Notes under the pieces: model-generated
Seen by the model: only the letters and a program-made list of their open reading frames with translations
Databases searched by the model: none
Told to the model about the DNA's origin: nothing
Program-made: the position numbers and the translations under genes
Shown here: positions 16,627 to 22,675 of the stretch, piece after piece
Layout of the letters: the number at the start of each line of letters is the position of its first letter
Position numbering within the stretch: position 1 is the stretch's first letter
Assembly: GCA_000436695.1 (NCBI GenBank)
Contig: HF992642.1
Coordinates: forward strand, 5,654-29,149
From: Prevotella sp. CAG:1185
GTDB lineage: Bacteria > Bacteroidota > Bacteroidia > Bacteroidales > Bacteroidaceae
Direction of reading: 5' to 3'
DNA length: 23,496 nucleotides

Positions 16627-17499
16627 ATGCGCCATATCCTTGACACGACAAACTATGTATGCGAGTGCAACCGCGCCTTCGACAAGGAGACAAGGCACCC
16701 GCTGGTGAGCCTCATCGACATGTCGGGCAAGAGCAGACAGGGCAACATGGCAACTGACTGCTATGCTGTCAAGGTGGTATGCGACGGCTGCAACGACGAA
16801 AGATGCGGCCGTCAATATTATGATTTCTCCGAAGCCACTATGACGTTTGCCACGCCAGCAACCGAGATTGACCTCAGGCAGTGTGACGGAAGGATGCTGA
16901 TTTTTCATCCCGACATTATCAAATGCACGCCGCTGGGCATGAGGATAAAGGACTTTTCGTTCTTTAAATACCACACAGACGAGGCTCTCCACCTGTCTAA
17001 CTGCGAGCTGAAGGTTATCAACAAGTGTCTCGACGGCATCGACTGCGAACTGAAATGGGGCATAGACGAATACAGCAAGGCGATAATAAGCAACTGCATC
17101 GAACTGCTGCTCAACTATTGTCAGCGGTTCTACGCTCGCCAGTTTATAACCCGTCATGAGGCCAACGCAACAGCAATGAAGGCTGTTGACGGCATAATAG
17201 ACCGTTTTCTGCGCTCGGGCAAGGCAGCCGCTCACAGCATGCTTACGGCAGGAAAGATTGCGCCTGAGCTGAACATGTCGGCCGAATATCTCAACGACAT
17301 GATGAAACGTGAGACGGGAAAGAGCGTCAGCGAATACATACAGCTAAAACGGATACTCATGGCAAAGGAACTGCTGCTGTCGACAGGCATGCCCATAGGC
17401 GACATTTCGTCGATGCTTGGTTTCTGTACCGAGAGCTGCTTCAACACAGTGTTCAAGAAGATTACAGGCTGCACGCCCAATGAATACCGCAACGGCTGA
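16627..17499 (+). CDS. AraC-family transcriptional regulator (copy 2)
   Basis: A 290-residue paralogue of the preceding gene. Shared landmarks in the same order include KETRHPLVSLID, IFHPDIIKCTPLG, FSFFKYHTDEALHLS, IELLLNYCQRFYARQFITR and the C-terminal AraC domain (about 190-288) ending GCTPNEYRNG. Compared with copy 1 it carries extra cysteines near the N-terminus (YVCECNRAF and VCDGCNDERCG, about 12-64), which copy 1 lacks; they might bind metal or sense redox state, but this is speculation. The second helix-turn-helix is less typical (ISSMLGFCTESCFNTVF). With a 45-bp gap and no terminator, the two genes are probably cotranscribed. They look like an old tandem duplication that has since diverged. 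Confidence 0.9.
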   Translation: MRHILDTTNYVCECNRAFDKETRHPLVSLIDMSGKSRQGNMATDCYAVKVVCDGCNDERCGRQYYDFSEATMTFATPATEIDLRQCDGRMLIFHPDIIKCTPLGMRIKDFSFFKYHTDEALHLSNCELKVINKCLDGIDCELKWGIDEYSKAIISNCIELLLNYCQRFYARQFITRHEANATAMKAVDGIIDRFLRSGKAAAHSMLTAGKIAPELNMSAEYLNDMMKRETGKSVSEYIQLKRILMAKELLLSTGMPIGDISSMLGFCTESCFNTVFKKITGCTPNEYRNG

Positions 17500-17519
17500 C
17501 GGCGGACAATAAACATTTG

Positions 17520-17634
17520 GGTGCCACAATACGCCCAAATGCCCCAATACCCAACATCCCCATAACCCAAAGCCTACCCATTTACATGGTCCCATAAGTC
17601 CCATCCCTCCCATCATCCCCCTCCACCAAGCCCT
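17520..17634. repeat. C-rich degenerate repeat, G-quadruplex potential on minus
   Basis: A strand-asymmetric tract in which CCC runs recur every few bases on plus, often as CCCAT or CCCAA. Between 17591 and 17621 five C-runs of three or more are separated by 6, 2, 1 and 5 bases, so the minus strand meets the simple G-quadruplex rule of four G3 runs with loops of 1-7. It lies between the second AraC gene and the promoter of the CE7 esterase. Confidence 0.6.
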
Positions 17635-17664
17635 CAACAAAAATGCTTATTAGCCTTGATTTAT

Positions 17665-17695
17665 TTTGCCGTTAAGGCTGTTTGCATTATCTTTG
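17665..17695 (+). promoter_or_regulatory. Bacteroidota promoter of CE7 esterase
   Basis: TTTG (17665-17668), a 19-bp spacer and TATCTTTG (17688-17695) match both consensus elements. An inverted repeat AGCCTT (17652-17657) / AAGGCT (17674-17679) straddles the -33 element and could be an operator. The ATG at 17721 follows after 25 bp. Confidence 0.8.
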
Positions 17696-17720
17696 CACAA
17701 CAACTAATTTACTACAACCA

Positions 17721-19028
17721 ATGAAAAAACTTATTATCACACTTGTCTTCGTCGTTACTGCATGGCTCAACGCCGCAGCCGAAAACTATCCTTACCGCTC
17801 TGACTATCTGTGGGTAACCGTGCCCGACCATGCCGACTGGCTCTATCAGACGGGCGAAAAGGCTAAAGTTGAGGTGCAGCTGTATAAATACGGCATACCG
17901 AGAGACTGCAAGGTGAGCTACGAGATAGCCGACGACATGCTGGAGGCTGACAAGAAAGGCTCTGTGAAACTCAACGGCGGAAGGGCCACGATTGACATGG
18001 GAACGAGAAAGACTCCGGGCTTTCGCGACCTCAGACTGAAAGCCACGGTTGACGGCAAGACCTATGAACATCACATAAAAGTGGGATTCTCGGTGGACAA
18101 AATAAGGCCTTACACCAAGGAGCCTGCCGACTTTATGGACTTCTGGAACAAGAACATTGAGGACATGAGGGCCGTTCCGCTGAAATATACAAAGGAAAGA
18201 GCCGACGAATATTGCACCGACAAGATTGACTGTTACCTCGTAAAACTGACGCTCAACAAGCAGAAACAGGCCGTATACGCATATCTCTTTTATCCCAAGA
18301 ACGCCGCAAAGGGCAGCTGTCCTGTGGTGCTGTGCCCTCCGGGAGCAGGCATAAAGACCATAAAGGAGCCGTTGCGCCACAAGTATTATGCCGAGAACGT
18401 ATGTATAAGAATGGAGATGGAGATTCACGGACTCGACCCGAGAATGAGCCAAGAGATGTTCGACGACATATCTAAAGCATTCAACGGCAAGGAGAACGGC
18501 TATCTTGCCAACGGAATAGACAACCGCGACCGCTACTACATGAAGCGCGTTTATCTGGCTCTTGTGCGCTGCATCGACCTGCTGACGCAGTTGCCTGAAT
18601 GGGACGGACGCAACGTAATCGTGCAGGGAGGCAGTCAGGGCGGAGCGCTTGCGCTGGTGGCTGCCGGACTTGACAGCCGCGTAACGCAGTGCATAGTCAA
18701 TCATCCCGCTCTGAGCGACATGGCGGCATACAGCGCCGGACTTACCGGCGGATATCCTCACTTCAACCGCATTGAGGGCATGCTCACCGAGAACAACATG
18801 AAGACCATGGCTTATTATGACGTCGTAAACTTTGCGCGCCACGTGAAAGCCGACACTTATATGACTTGGGGATATAACGACAACACTTGTCCGCCAACAA
18901 CAAGCTATGCCGTATGGAACACTCTAAGCTGTCCGAAAGAGGCGCTGCTGACGCCCATCAACGAGCATTGGACATCTGACGACACTGAATACGGACAGAT
19001 GGAATGGATGCTGAAGCATCTTAAATGA
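17721..19028 (+). CDS. Secreted acetyl esterase, CE7 (AXE1) family
   Basis: An alpha/beta-hydrolase of carbohydrate esterase family 7, which removes acetyl groups from xylo-oligosaccharides and other small acetylated substrates. The 435-residue protein starts with a signal peptide (MKKLIITLVFVVTAWLNAAA), so it acts in the periplasm or outside. An N-terminal beta-rich domain (about 25-125) precedes the hydrolase, as in many Bacteroidota CE7 proteins. The catalytic triad is visible: Ser305 in GGSQGGAL, Asp387 in WGYNDNTCPPTTSY, and His416 in INEHW. The FMDFW motif (about 138-142) is typical of the family. Start at 17721 is supported by the signal peptide and the promoter; an upstream in-frame ATG at 17682 lies within the promoter. 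It follows two AraC genes in the same direction but has its own promoter. Confidence 0.92.
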   Translation: MKKLIITLVFVVTAWLNAAAENYPYRSDYLWVTVPDHADWLYQTGEKAKVEVQLYKYGIPRDCKVSYEIADDMLEADKKGSVKLNGGRATIDMGTRKTPGFRDLRLKATVDGKTYEHHIKVGFSVDKIRPYTKEPADFMDFWNKNIEDMRAVPLKYTKERADEYCTDKIDCYLVKLTLNKQKQAVYAYLFYPKNAAKGSCPVVLCPPGAGIKTIKEPLRHKYYAENVCIRMEMEIHGLDPRMSQEMFDDISKAFNGKENGYLANGIDNRDRYYMKRVYLALVRCIDLLTQLPEWDGRNVIVQGGSQGGALALVAAGLDSRVTQCIVNHPALSDMAAYSAGLTGGYPHFNRIEGMLTENNMKTMAYYDVVNFARHVKADTYMTWGYNDNTCPPTTSYAVWNTLSCPKEALLTPINEHWTSDDTEYGQMEWMLKHLK

Positions 19029-19113
19029 TGATTTATGTATGGCAAAATAAAAGCCGGCAACATCACAGGACATAAGTGAACGGCGACTTACATAATGCCA
19101 TAAGCAACAAAAT

Positions 19114-19149
19114 AATACTCCCCGCAGGCAACAGTCTGCGGGGAGTATT
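19114..19149. terminator. Bidirectional terminator between convergent genes
   Basis: AATACTCCCCGCAG (19114-19127) and CTGCGGGGAGTATT (19136-19149) form a perfect 14-bp stem with an 8-nt loop. On plus it is followed by GTTTAG and on minus by ATTTTGTTGC. It sits between the convergent CE7 esterase and CMD-cupin genes. Confidence 0.88.
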
Positions 19150-19171
19150 GTTTAGAAAGTCACGCTATATA

Positions 19172-20281
19172 TTAAAGTTTGTCATATTCTTCATCCGTAA
19201 CCGGCTCGAGCCATTCGTTCGACGCGCCTTCTTCGGCAACGGTGAACGTTACGTGCTGGAACCAGCTGTCTTTGGTTGCGCCGTGCCAGTGCTTAACGCC
19301 TTCGGGTATTTCAACCACATCTCCGGGTTTCAACATTCGGGCTTCCTTGCCCCACTCCTGATACCAGCCTGTGCCGCCGACGCATATCAGCACCTGTATT
19401 CCTTTGTGATGGATGTGCCAATTATTGCGGCAACGGGGCTCAAACGTTACGTTCGACACAGGCACCTTGCCCTGACTGAGCGGCGCAAGATAGCTGTTGC
19501 CGATGAAATATTTGGCATAAGCCGAATTGAAGTCGCCTTTGGGGAACATCATCAGTTCCACAGGCTTGCCCTCATCAAACGGCTCTCCGAACACTGTCGC
19601 AATGGCCTTGGCAGCGCGCCATGCCTCAACCTCGCCCACACGGGCAGCAAGCGTGGCAGGGATTGAGCGTATCTCGTCGTCCTTCAGGCCCATGTTGCGC
19701 GCTCCGCTGACGTGCGCCTGCAACTGCGGCTCAACGCCCTGCATGCCTGACAGCGCACTTACGGTAACCAACTCGCGCTCGGCGTGAGTGAGATTGTTGC
19801 GCGCAAAGATGTCACCAAACAGGTGAGCCTTAAGATAATAGTCGGTGGCGGGGGCGAAATCATAAGTAAACGGCTTGCCGCTCAACTTGGTCTGCACCTC
19901 CGTTCCCTGTTTCAGTGCGTCGTATCCTTCTGCCATCGGGTCGGCATCCTTGCCCTCCTCGCACGCCTTACCCTGCTGACGGCGGGTATTGATAACGCTC
20001 TGCAGTGTGCCTAAGGCGTTAAGGCTGCGCGGAAATCCTGTGTAGGCATACAACTGCGACAGGGCTTCCTTAATCTCGCTCACGGTAAGTCCGGCGTCAA
20101 AACCTGCGTTGATGGCGGTAGTCAGACCGTCGATGTCGCCCTTTGCCTCAAGGCATGCAATGGCAGCCATGCACTGCTGCTTTTCGTTTAGTACGTTTTT
20201 CATATTCTCTTCAGCTTTTATCGGACTGCATACGGCCGCAAACATAGCCGCCGCAATCATTGTTACATTAATCAGTTTCAT
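19172..20281 (-). CDS. Secreted CMD-CMD-cupin fusion protein
   Basis: A 369-residue protein joining two carboxymuconolactone-decarboxylase-like (CMD/AhpD-fold) domains to a C-terminal cupin. A signal peptide is likely (MKLINVTMIAAAMFAAVCSPIKA), so it is exported. CMD domain 1 (about 35-100) contains LTVSEIKEALSQLYAYTGFPRSLNAL. CMD domain 2 (about 150-235) contains LTHAERELVTVSALSGMQG and LQAHVSGARNMGL. Neither domain has the CxxC pair of AhpD peroxidase-type members, so thiol peroxidase activity is unlikely. The cupin (about 275-350) has probable metal ligands His289, His291, Gln296 and His331/His333 in NNWHIHHKGIQ and GVKHWHGA. Its substrate is unknown. Similar fusions occur in Bacteroidota. 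It is convergent with the CE7 esterase, and no partner gene is evident. Confidence 0.88.
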   Translation of the reverse strand: MKLINVTMIAAAMFAAVCSPIKAEENMKNVLNEKQQCMAAIACLEAKGDIDGLTTAINAGFDAGLTVSEIKEALSQLYAYTGFPRSLNALGTLQSVINTRRQQGKACEEGKDADPMAEGYDALKQGTEVQTKLSGKPFTYDFAPATDYYLKAHLFGDIFARNNLTHAERELVTVSALSGMQGVEPQLQAHVSGARNMGLKDDEIRSIPATLAARVGEVEAWRAAKAIATVFGEPFDEGKPVELMMFPKGDFNSAYAKYFIGNSYLAPLSQGKVPVSNVTFEPRCRNNWHIHHKGIQVLICVGGTGWYQEWGKEARMLKPGDVVEIPEGVKHWHGATKDSWFQHVTFTVAEEGASNEWLEPVTDEEYDKL

Positions 20282-20303
20282 GTTATAGCGTTTTGGTTAT
20301 GGT

Positions 20304-20312
20304 GCAAAGTTA
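20304..20312 (-). promoter_or_regulatory. -7 box of CMD-cupin gene
   Basis: On minus, TAACTTTGC (20312-20304) is a perfect -7 box about 23 bp before the ATG at 20281. No TTTG is seen at the -33 position. Confidence 0.6.
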
Positions 20313-20381
20313 GCACATATCCGCCGTCGCCACGATACCACATTTACTGATTATTTTACCTATTTTACTCTTATTTTATTA

Positions 20382-20418
20382 CAAAAAACAAAGCCGCTCT
20401 GAAGGCCGTTTATAGCCT
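20382..20418 (-). terminator. Possible terminator after acetyltransferase gene
   Basis: Just past the acetyltransferase stop, on minus, AAGGC and GCCTT can pair around a short loop, and GCC/GGC pair again before TTTGTTTTTTG. The T-run is good but the stems are short. Confidence 0.4.
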
Positions 20419-20425
20419 TACAGTG

Positions 20426-20986
20426 TCAGATATGCTTTATCACGCGCGCCGGAACGCCGCCCACTATCGTGTCGGCAGGCACATCCTTGGTTACCACGGC
20501 ACCGGCAGCGACCACCGAATTGTCGCCTATCGTAACGCCCTGGAGTATTGTCGAATTGGAACCAACCCACACGTTGCGCCCCAATACTATCGGAGCCGGA
20601 TAAGTGAAGCGGCGGTTTTCGGGCTCAATTCCGTGGTTGAGCGTGGCAAATACCACGTTGTGGCCTATCTGACAGCCGTCGCCAAGGGTTACGCCTCCAT
20701 GATCCTGAAAGTGACAGCAGGCGTTGATAAACACGTTTTCGCCTATGTGTATGTTCTTGCCGAAGTCGGTATAAAACGGCGGAAACACTCTCAGCGTGTC
20801 GGGAACTGTGTATCCCATAATCTCTGAGAGCAATGCCCTTACTTCCTCAGGAGTGTGGAACTCGGCGTTAAGTGTGAACGTAACGCGGCGCGCCTCGTTG
20901 CTCATCTCGTCCATAAAACTGCATATCTCAGGTGTGTTCAGCGGTTTTCCCGTGGCTGCATAAGCCAAAAAGTCATTCAATGTCAT
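20426..20986 (-). CDS. Hexapeptide-repeat sugar O-acetyltransferase
   Basis: A 186-residue cytoplasmic acetyltransferase of the left-handed beta-helix (maltose/galactoside O-acetyltransferase) family, which transfers acetyl from acetyl-CoA to a sugar or similar acceptor. The N-terminal helical region is followed by imperfect hexapeptide repeats: IHIGENVFINACC, VTLGDGCQIGHNVVF, PIVLGRNVWVGSNSTIL, VTIGDNSVVAAGAVV, then the closing VPADTIVGGVPARVIKHI. The probable catalytic His is in ATLNHGI (about residue 115). The start at 20986 (MTLNDFLAY) gives the family's usual N-terminus; an in-frame ATG at 21052 would add 22 unrelated residues. The -7 box at 21082-21090 would give a leader of about 90 nt. 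The acceptor cannot be read from sequence. Confidence 0.92.
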   Translation of the reverse strand: MTLNDFLAYAATGKPLNTPEICSFMDEMSNEARRVTFTLNAEFHTPEEVRALLSEIMGYTVPDTLRVFPPFYTDFGKNIHIGENVFINACCHFQDHGGVTLGDGCQIGHNVVFATLNHGIEPENRRFTYPAPIVLGRNVWVGSNSTILQGVTIGDNSVVAAGAVVTKDVPADTIVGGVPARVIKHI

Positions 20987-21081
20987 AGTAGTATATTGTC
21001 CTTTCTTCGTTAAAATATTGCCTTGTTTATGTCGTGTACGCACATTATACATATCGTGTGTATATCATCATTAGCGACATT

Positions 21082-21090
21082 GCAAAGGTA
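21082..21090 (-). promoter_or_regulatory. -7 box of acetyltransferase gene
   Basis: On minus, TACCTTTGC (21090-21082) fits the -7 consensus, with a weak TTTAGG element further upstream. It lies about 95 bp before the chosen ATG. Confidence 0.5.
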
Positions 21091-21157
21091 GCGATTATCA
21101 TCCTAAACCCATATACCCGCCTGACGGATAATGTTATACCTTTTACGTTTTTACGGC

Positions 21158-21201
21158 TGTATTCTTTCTGAAGCTAAGGTGTATTTTTTCCGAAGCTACG
21201 G
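21158..21201 (+). repeat. Tandem 22-bp direct repeat
   Basis: Two adjacent 22-bp units (21158-21179 and 21180-21201) share 19 of 22 positions; both begin TGTATT and contain GAAGCTA near the end. A third, weaker unit may precede them from 21136. They lie upstream of the EFR1 gene promoter and downstream of the divergent acetyltransferase promoter. Confidence 0.6.
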
Positions 21202-21298
21202 CAATAAGCGCATGACGACGGGAAGGATACCTAACGGCACGCGGCCTCAACACATAAAAATCACGGGGCGTATGCTTGCGCCGTGCGCTTTTTATTCT

Positions 21299-21306
21299 TA
21301 CATTTG
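21299..21306 (+). promoter_or_regulatory. -7 box of EFR1 gene
   Basis: TACATTTG, followed by C, fits TAnnTTTG and lies about 46 bp before the ATG at 21353. CTTG at 21275-21278, 20 bp upstream, is a fair -33 candidate. Confidence 0.5.
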
Positions 21307-21352
21307 CATAGAGAAACATTTTATCGGCTTCATTTTATACAAAAAACAAATT

Positions 21353-22138
21353 ATGAACATAACGGACATTCACGTGGTGTACTTCAGTGCTACCTACACC
21401 ACACGCACAATAGTTAGGGAAATAGCCAAGGCCATTGGCGGAAACATCATTGAACACGACGTGACCAACGCCCTGCCCGAGAGCGAAATAACGCTCGGCG
21501 GCGACAATAGTATGCTCATTGTCGGCGCTCCTGTCTACGTGGGACGCATACCCGAGGCTGCCGCCGAGGCGCTGAAGATGGTTCACGGCATCAACACTCC
21601 TGCCGTTGCGGTGTGCGTCTACGGCAACCGCGACTACGACGACGCGCTGCTCGAGATAAAAGATACGCTCAACGGCAACGGCTTCCACACGTTTGCAGCC
21701 GGCGCGTTCATAGGCCGCCACTGCATATTCCCAAAGGTTGCTGAGGGCCGTCCCGATGCTTCCGACCTTGAAAAGGCTGCCGCGTTCGGCAAGAGATGTG
21801 CCCAACTGCTCGCCGATGCTGCCGGAACAGACGCCTTGGGCAATCCGGAAGTGAAGGGCAACCGCCCGTACAGGGAGGCTCACAAGGTGCCGATGTGCCC
21901 GACGGGCGACAAAGAAAAATGTACCAAATGCATGACCTGCGTAAGGCTCTGCCCTGCCGGAGCGATAAGCGAAAGCGACCCTTGCAGCACAGACACATCA
22001 AAGTGTATTGCCTGCGGACGCTGCGTGGTGGTTTGTCCTCACGGCTCACGCGCCATATATCTGCCCGGATATGCCGACGCAGCGGCTAAATTTACAGCGG
22101 CTTTCTCGGCAAGACGCGAGCCAGAAACGTTCTTCTAA
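21353..22138 (+). CDS. EFR1-type flavodoxin/ferredoxin fusion
   Basis: A 261-residue cytoplasmic electron-transfer protein of the EFR1 type. The N-terminal flavodoxin-like fold (about 1-165) has the FMN phosphate loop FSATYTTRTI (about 11-20) and the strand-loop LIVGAPVYVGRIP (about 55-67). The C-terminal ferredoxin part carries two 4Fe-4S motifs: Cys190, 193, 196 and 200 in CTKCMTCVRLCP, and Cys218, 221, 224 and 228 in CIACGRCVVVCP. Such proteins probably pass electrons between ferredoxin clusters and FMN; the partner enzyme is unknown and no obvious partner lies nearby. The start at 21353 (MNITDIHVVYFSAT) places the flavodoxin motif correctly; a longer frame from 21131 runs through the promoter and the 22-bp repeats and is rejected. 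Confidence 0.93.
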   Translation: MNITDIHVVYFSATYTTRTIVREIAKAIGGNIIEHDVTNALPESEITLGGDNSMLIVGAPVYVGRIPEAAAEALKMVHGINTPAVAVCVYGNRDYDDALLEIKDTLNGNGFHTFAAGAFIGRHCIFPKVAEGRPDASDLEKAAAFGKRCAQLLADAAGTDALGNPEVKGNRPYREAHKVPMCPTGDKEKCTKCMTCVRLCPAGAISESDPCSTDTSKCIACGRCVVVCPHGSRAIYLPGYADAAAKFTAAFSARREPETFF

Positions 22139-22270
22139 GATATTAAAAAGTAACGAAGATTATTCCAAAAGTCATTTAACGGCAACATCGTTCCTGCATA
22201 TCCGCAATGTCGAATGGCAGTAAGCATCACGTGGAAGTAATGTCTATGTATTACAAAACACCCCAAGCGG

Positions 22271-22358
22271 CATTGTAAAAGATATGCTTTTGCACGATAA
22301 AATACGGCCTTTTGCAGCATAAAAGGATAGCTTTTGCGCTGCAAAAGGCCGATGTTTA
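22271..22358 (+). repeat. 88-bp element of four 22-nt units
   Basis: Three direct 22-nt units (22271-22292, 22293-22314, 22315-22336), each ending in CTTTTG, are followed by an inverted unit (22337-22358). Units 1 and 3 each hold a 5-bp dyad (AAAAGatatgCTTTT and AAAAGgatagCTTTT). CGGCCTTTTGCAGC (22305-22318) is a perfect 14-nt reverse complement of 22338-22351 in the inverted unit. The layout and length equal those of 12574-12661. Confidence 0.75.
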
Positions 22359-22379
22359 TTAAACTAAAAAAGATTTTGA

Positions 22380-22572
22380 ATAAACTCATCACTCGTCACA
22401 TTTGTCTGTAACACTCTAATATTCAATGCTTTAATGTATGATATTCTGATTTGCCGACATCACATCAAGGGCTTTACGCTGCCGGCGTGATAAGTACAAA
22501 CGGCAACTCATCACACTGCAACAATCTGACTAACTGAAAGTTATGCTGCAATGTGACGAGTGATGAGTTTAT
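22380..22572. mobile_element. MITE-like element with 23-bp inverted ends
   Basis: A perfect 23-bp inverted repeat bounds a 193-bp segment: 22380-22402 (beginning ATAAACTCATCACTCG) and 22550-22572 (ending CGAGTGATGAGTTTAT). The inside codes for no protein. A third partial copy of the end, AACTCATCAC, lies at 22505-22514 and could pair with the right end. No clear target duplication is seen, but the ends contain TA. Alternatively it could be a structured RNA or a two-way terminator. Past it, CACGACGGCG (22603-22612) and CGCCGTCATG (22661-22670) form another imperfect hairpin next to the helicase stop. No gene is supported in the gap 22139-22675. Confidence 0.5.
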
Positions 22573-22675
22573 GAGAAAACTTTTTTGTATTTATTCTCCA
22601 TTCACGACGGCGGATGCCAAGAGGCATTTTTCAATACATTAACGGCTGAATAACCGCAAACGCCGTCATGAAAGG

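Noticed and set aside
16051..17235. 394-codon open frame on minus opposite the AraC genes
   Set aside because: It is antisense to two clear AraC genes, with no domain of its own.
17344..17640. Gly/Trp/Met-rich minus frames across the C-rich tract
   Set aside because: The composition simply reflects translation of the G-rich repeat, with no sign of a real protein.
17712..18842. 376-codon open frame on minus opposite the CE7 gene
   Set aside because: The plus-strand frame has a signal peptide and a catalytic triad; the antisense frame has no family features.
21131..21352. In-frame N-terminal extension of the EFR1 gene
   Set aside because: It runs through the 22-bp repeats and the predicted promoter, and would displace the flavodoxin start; MNITDIHVVYFSAT is the natural N-terminus.
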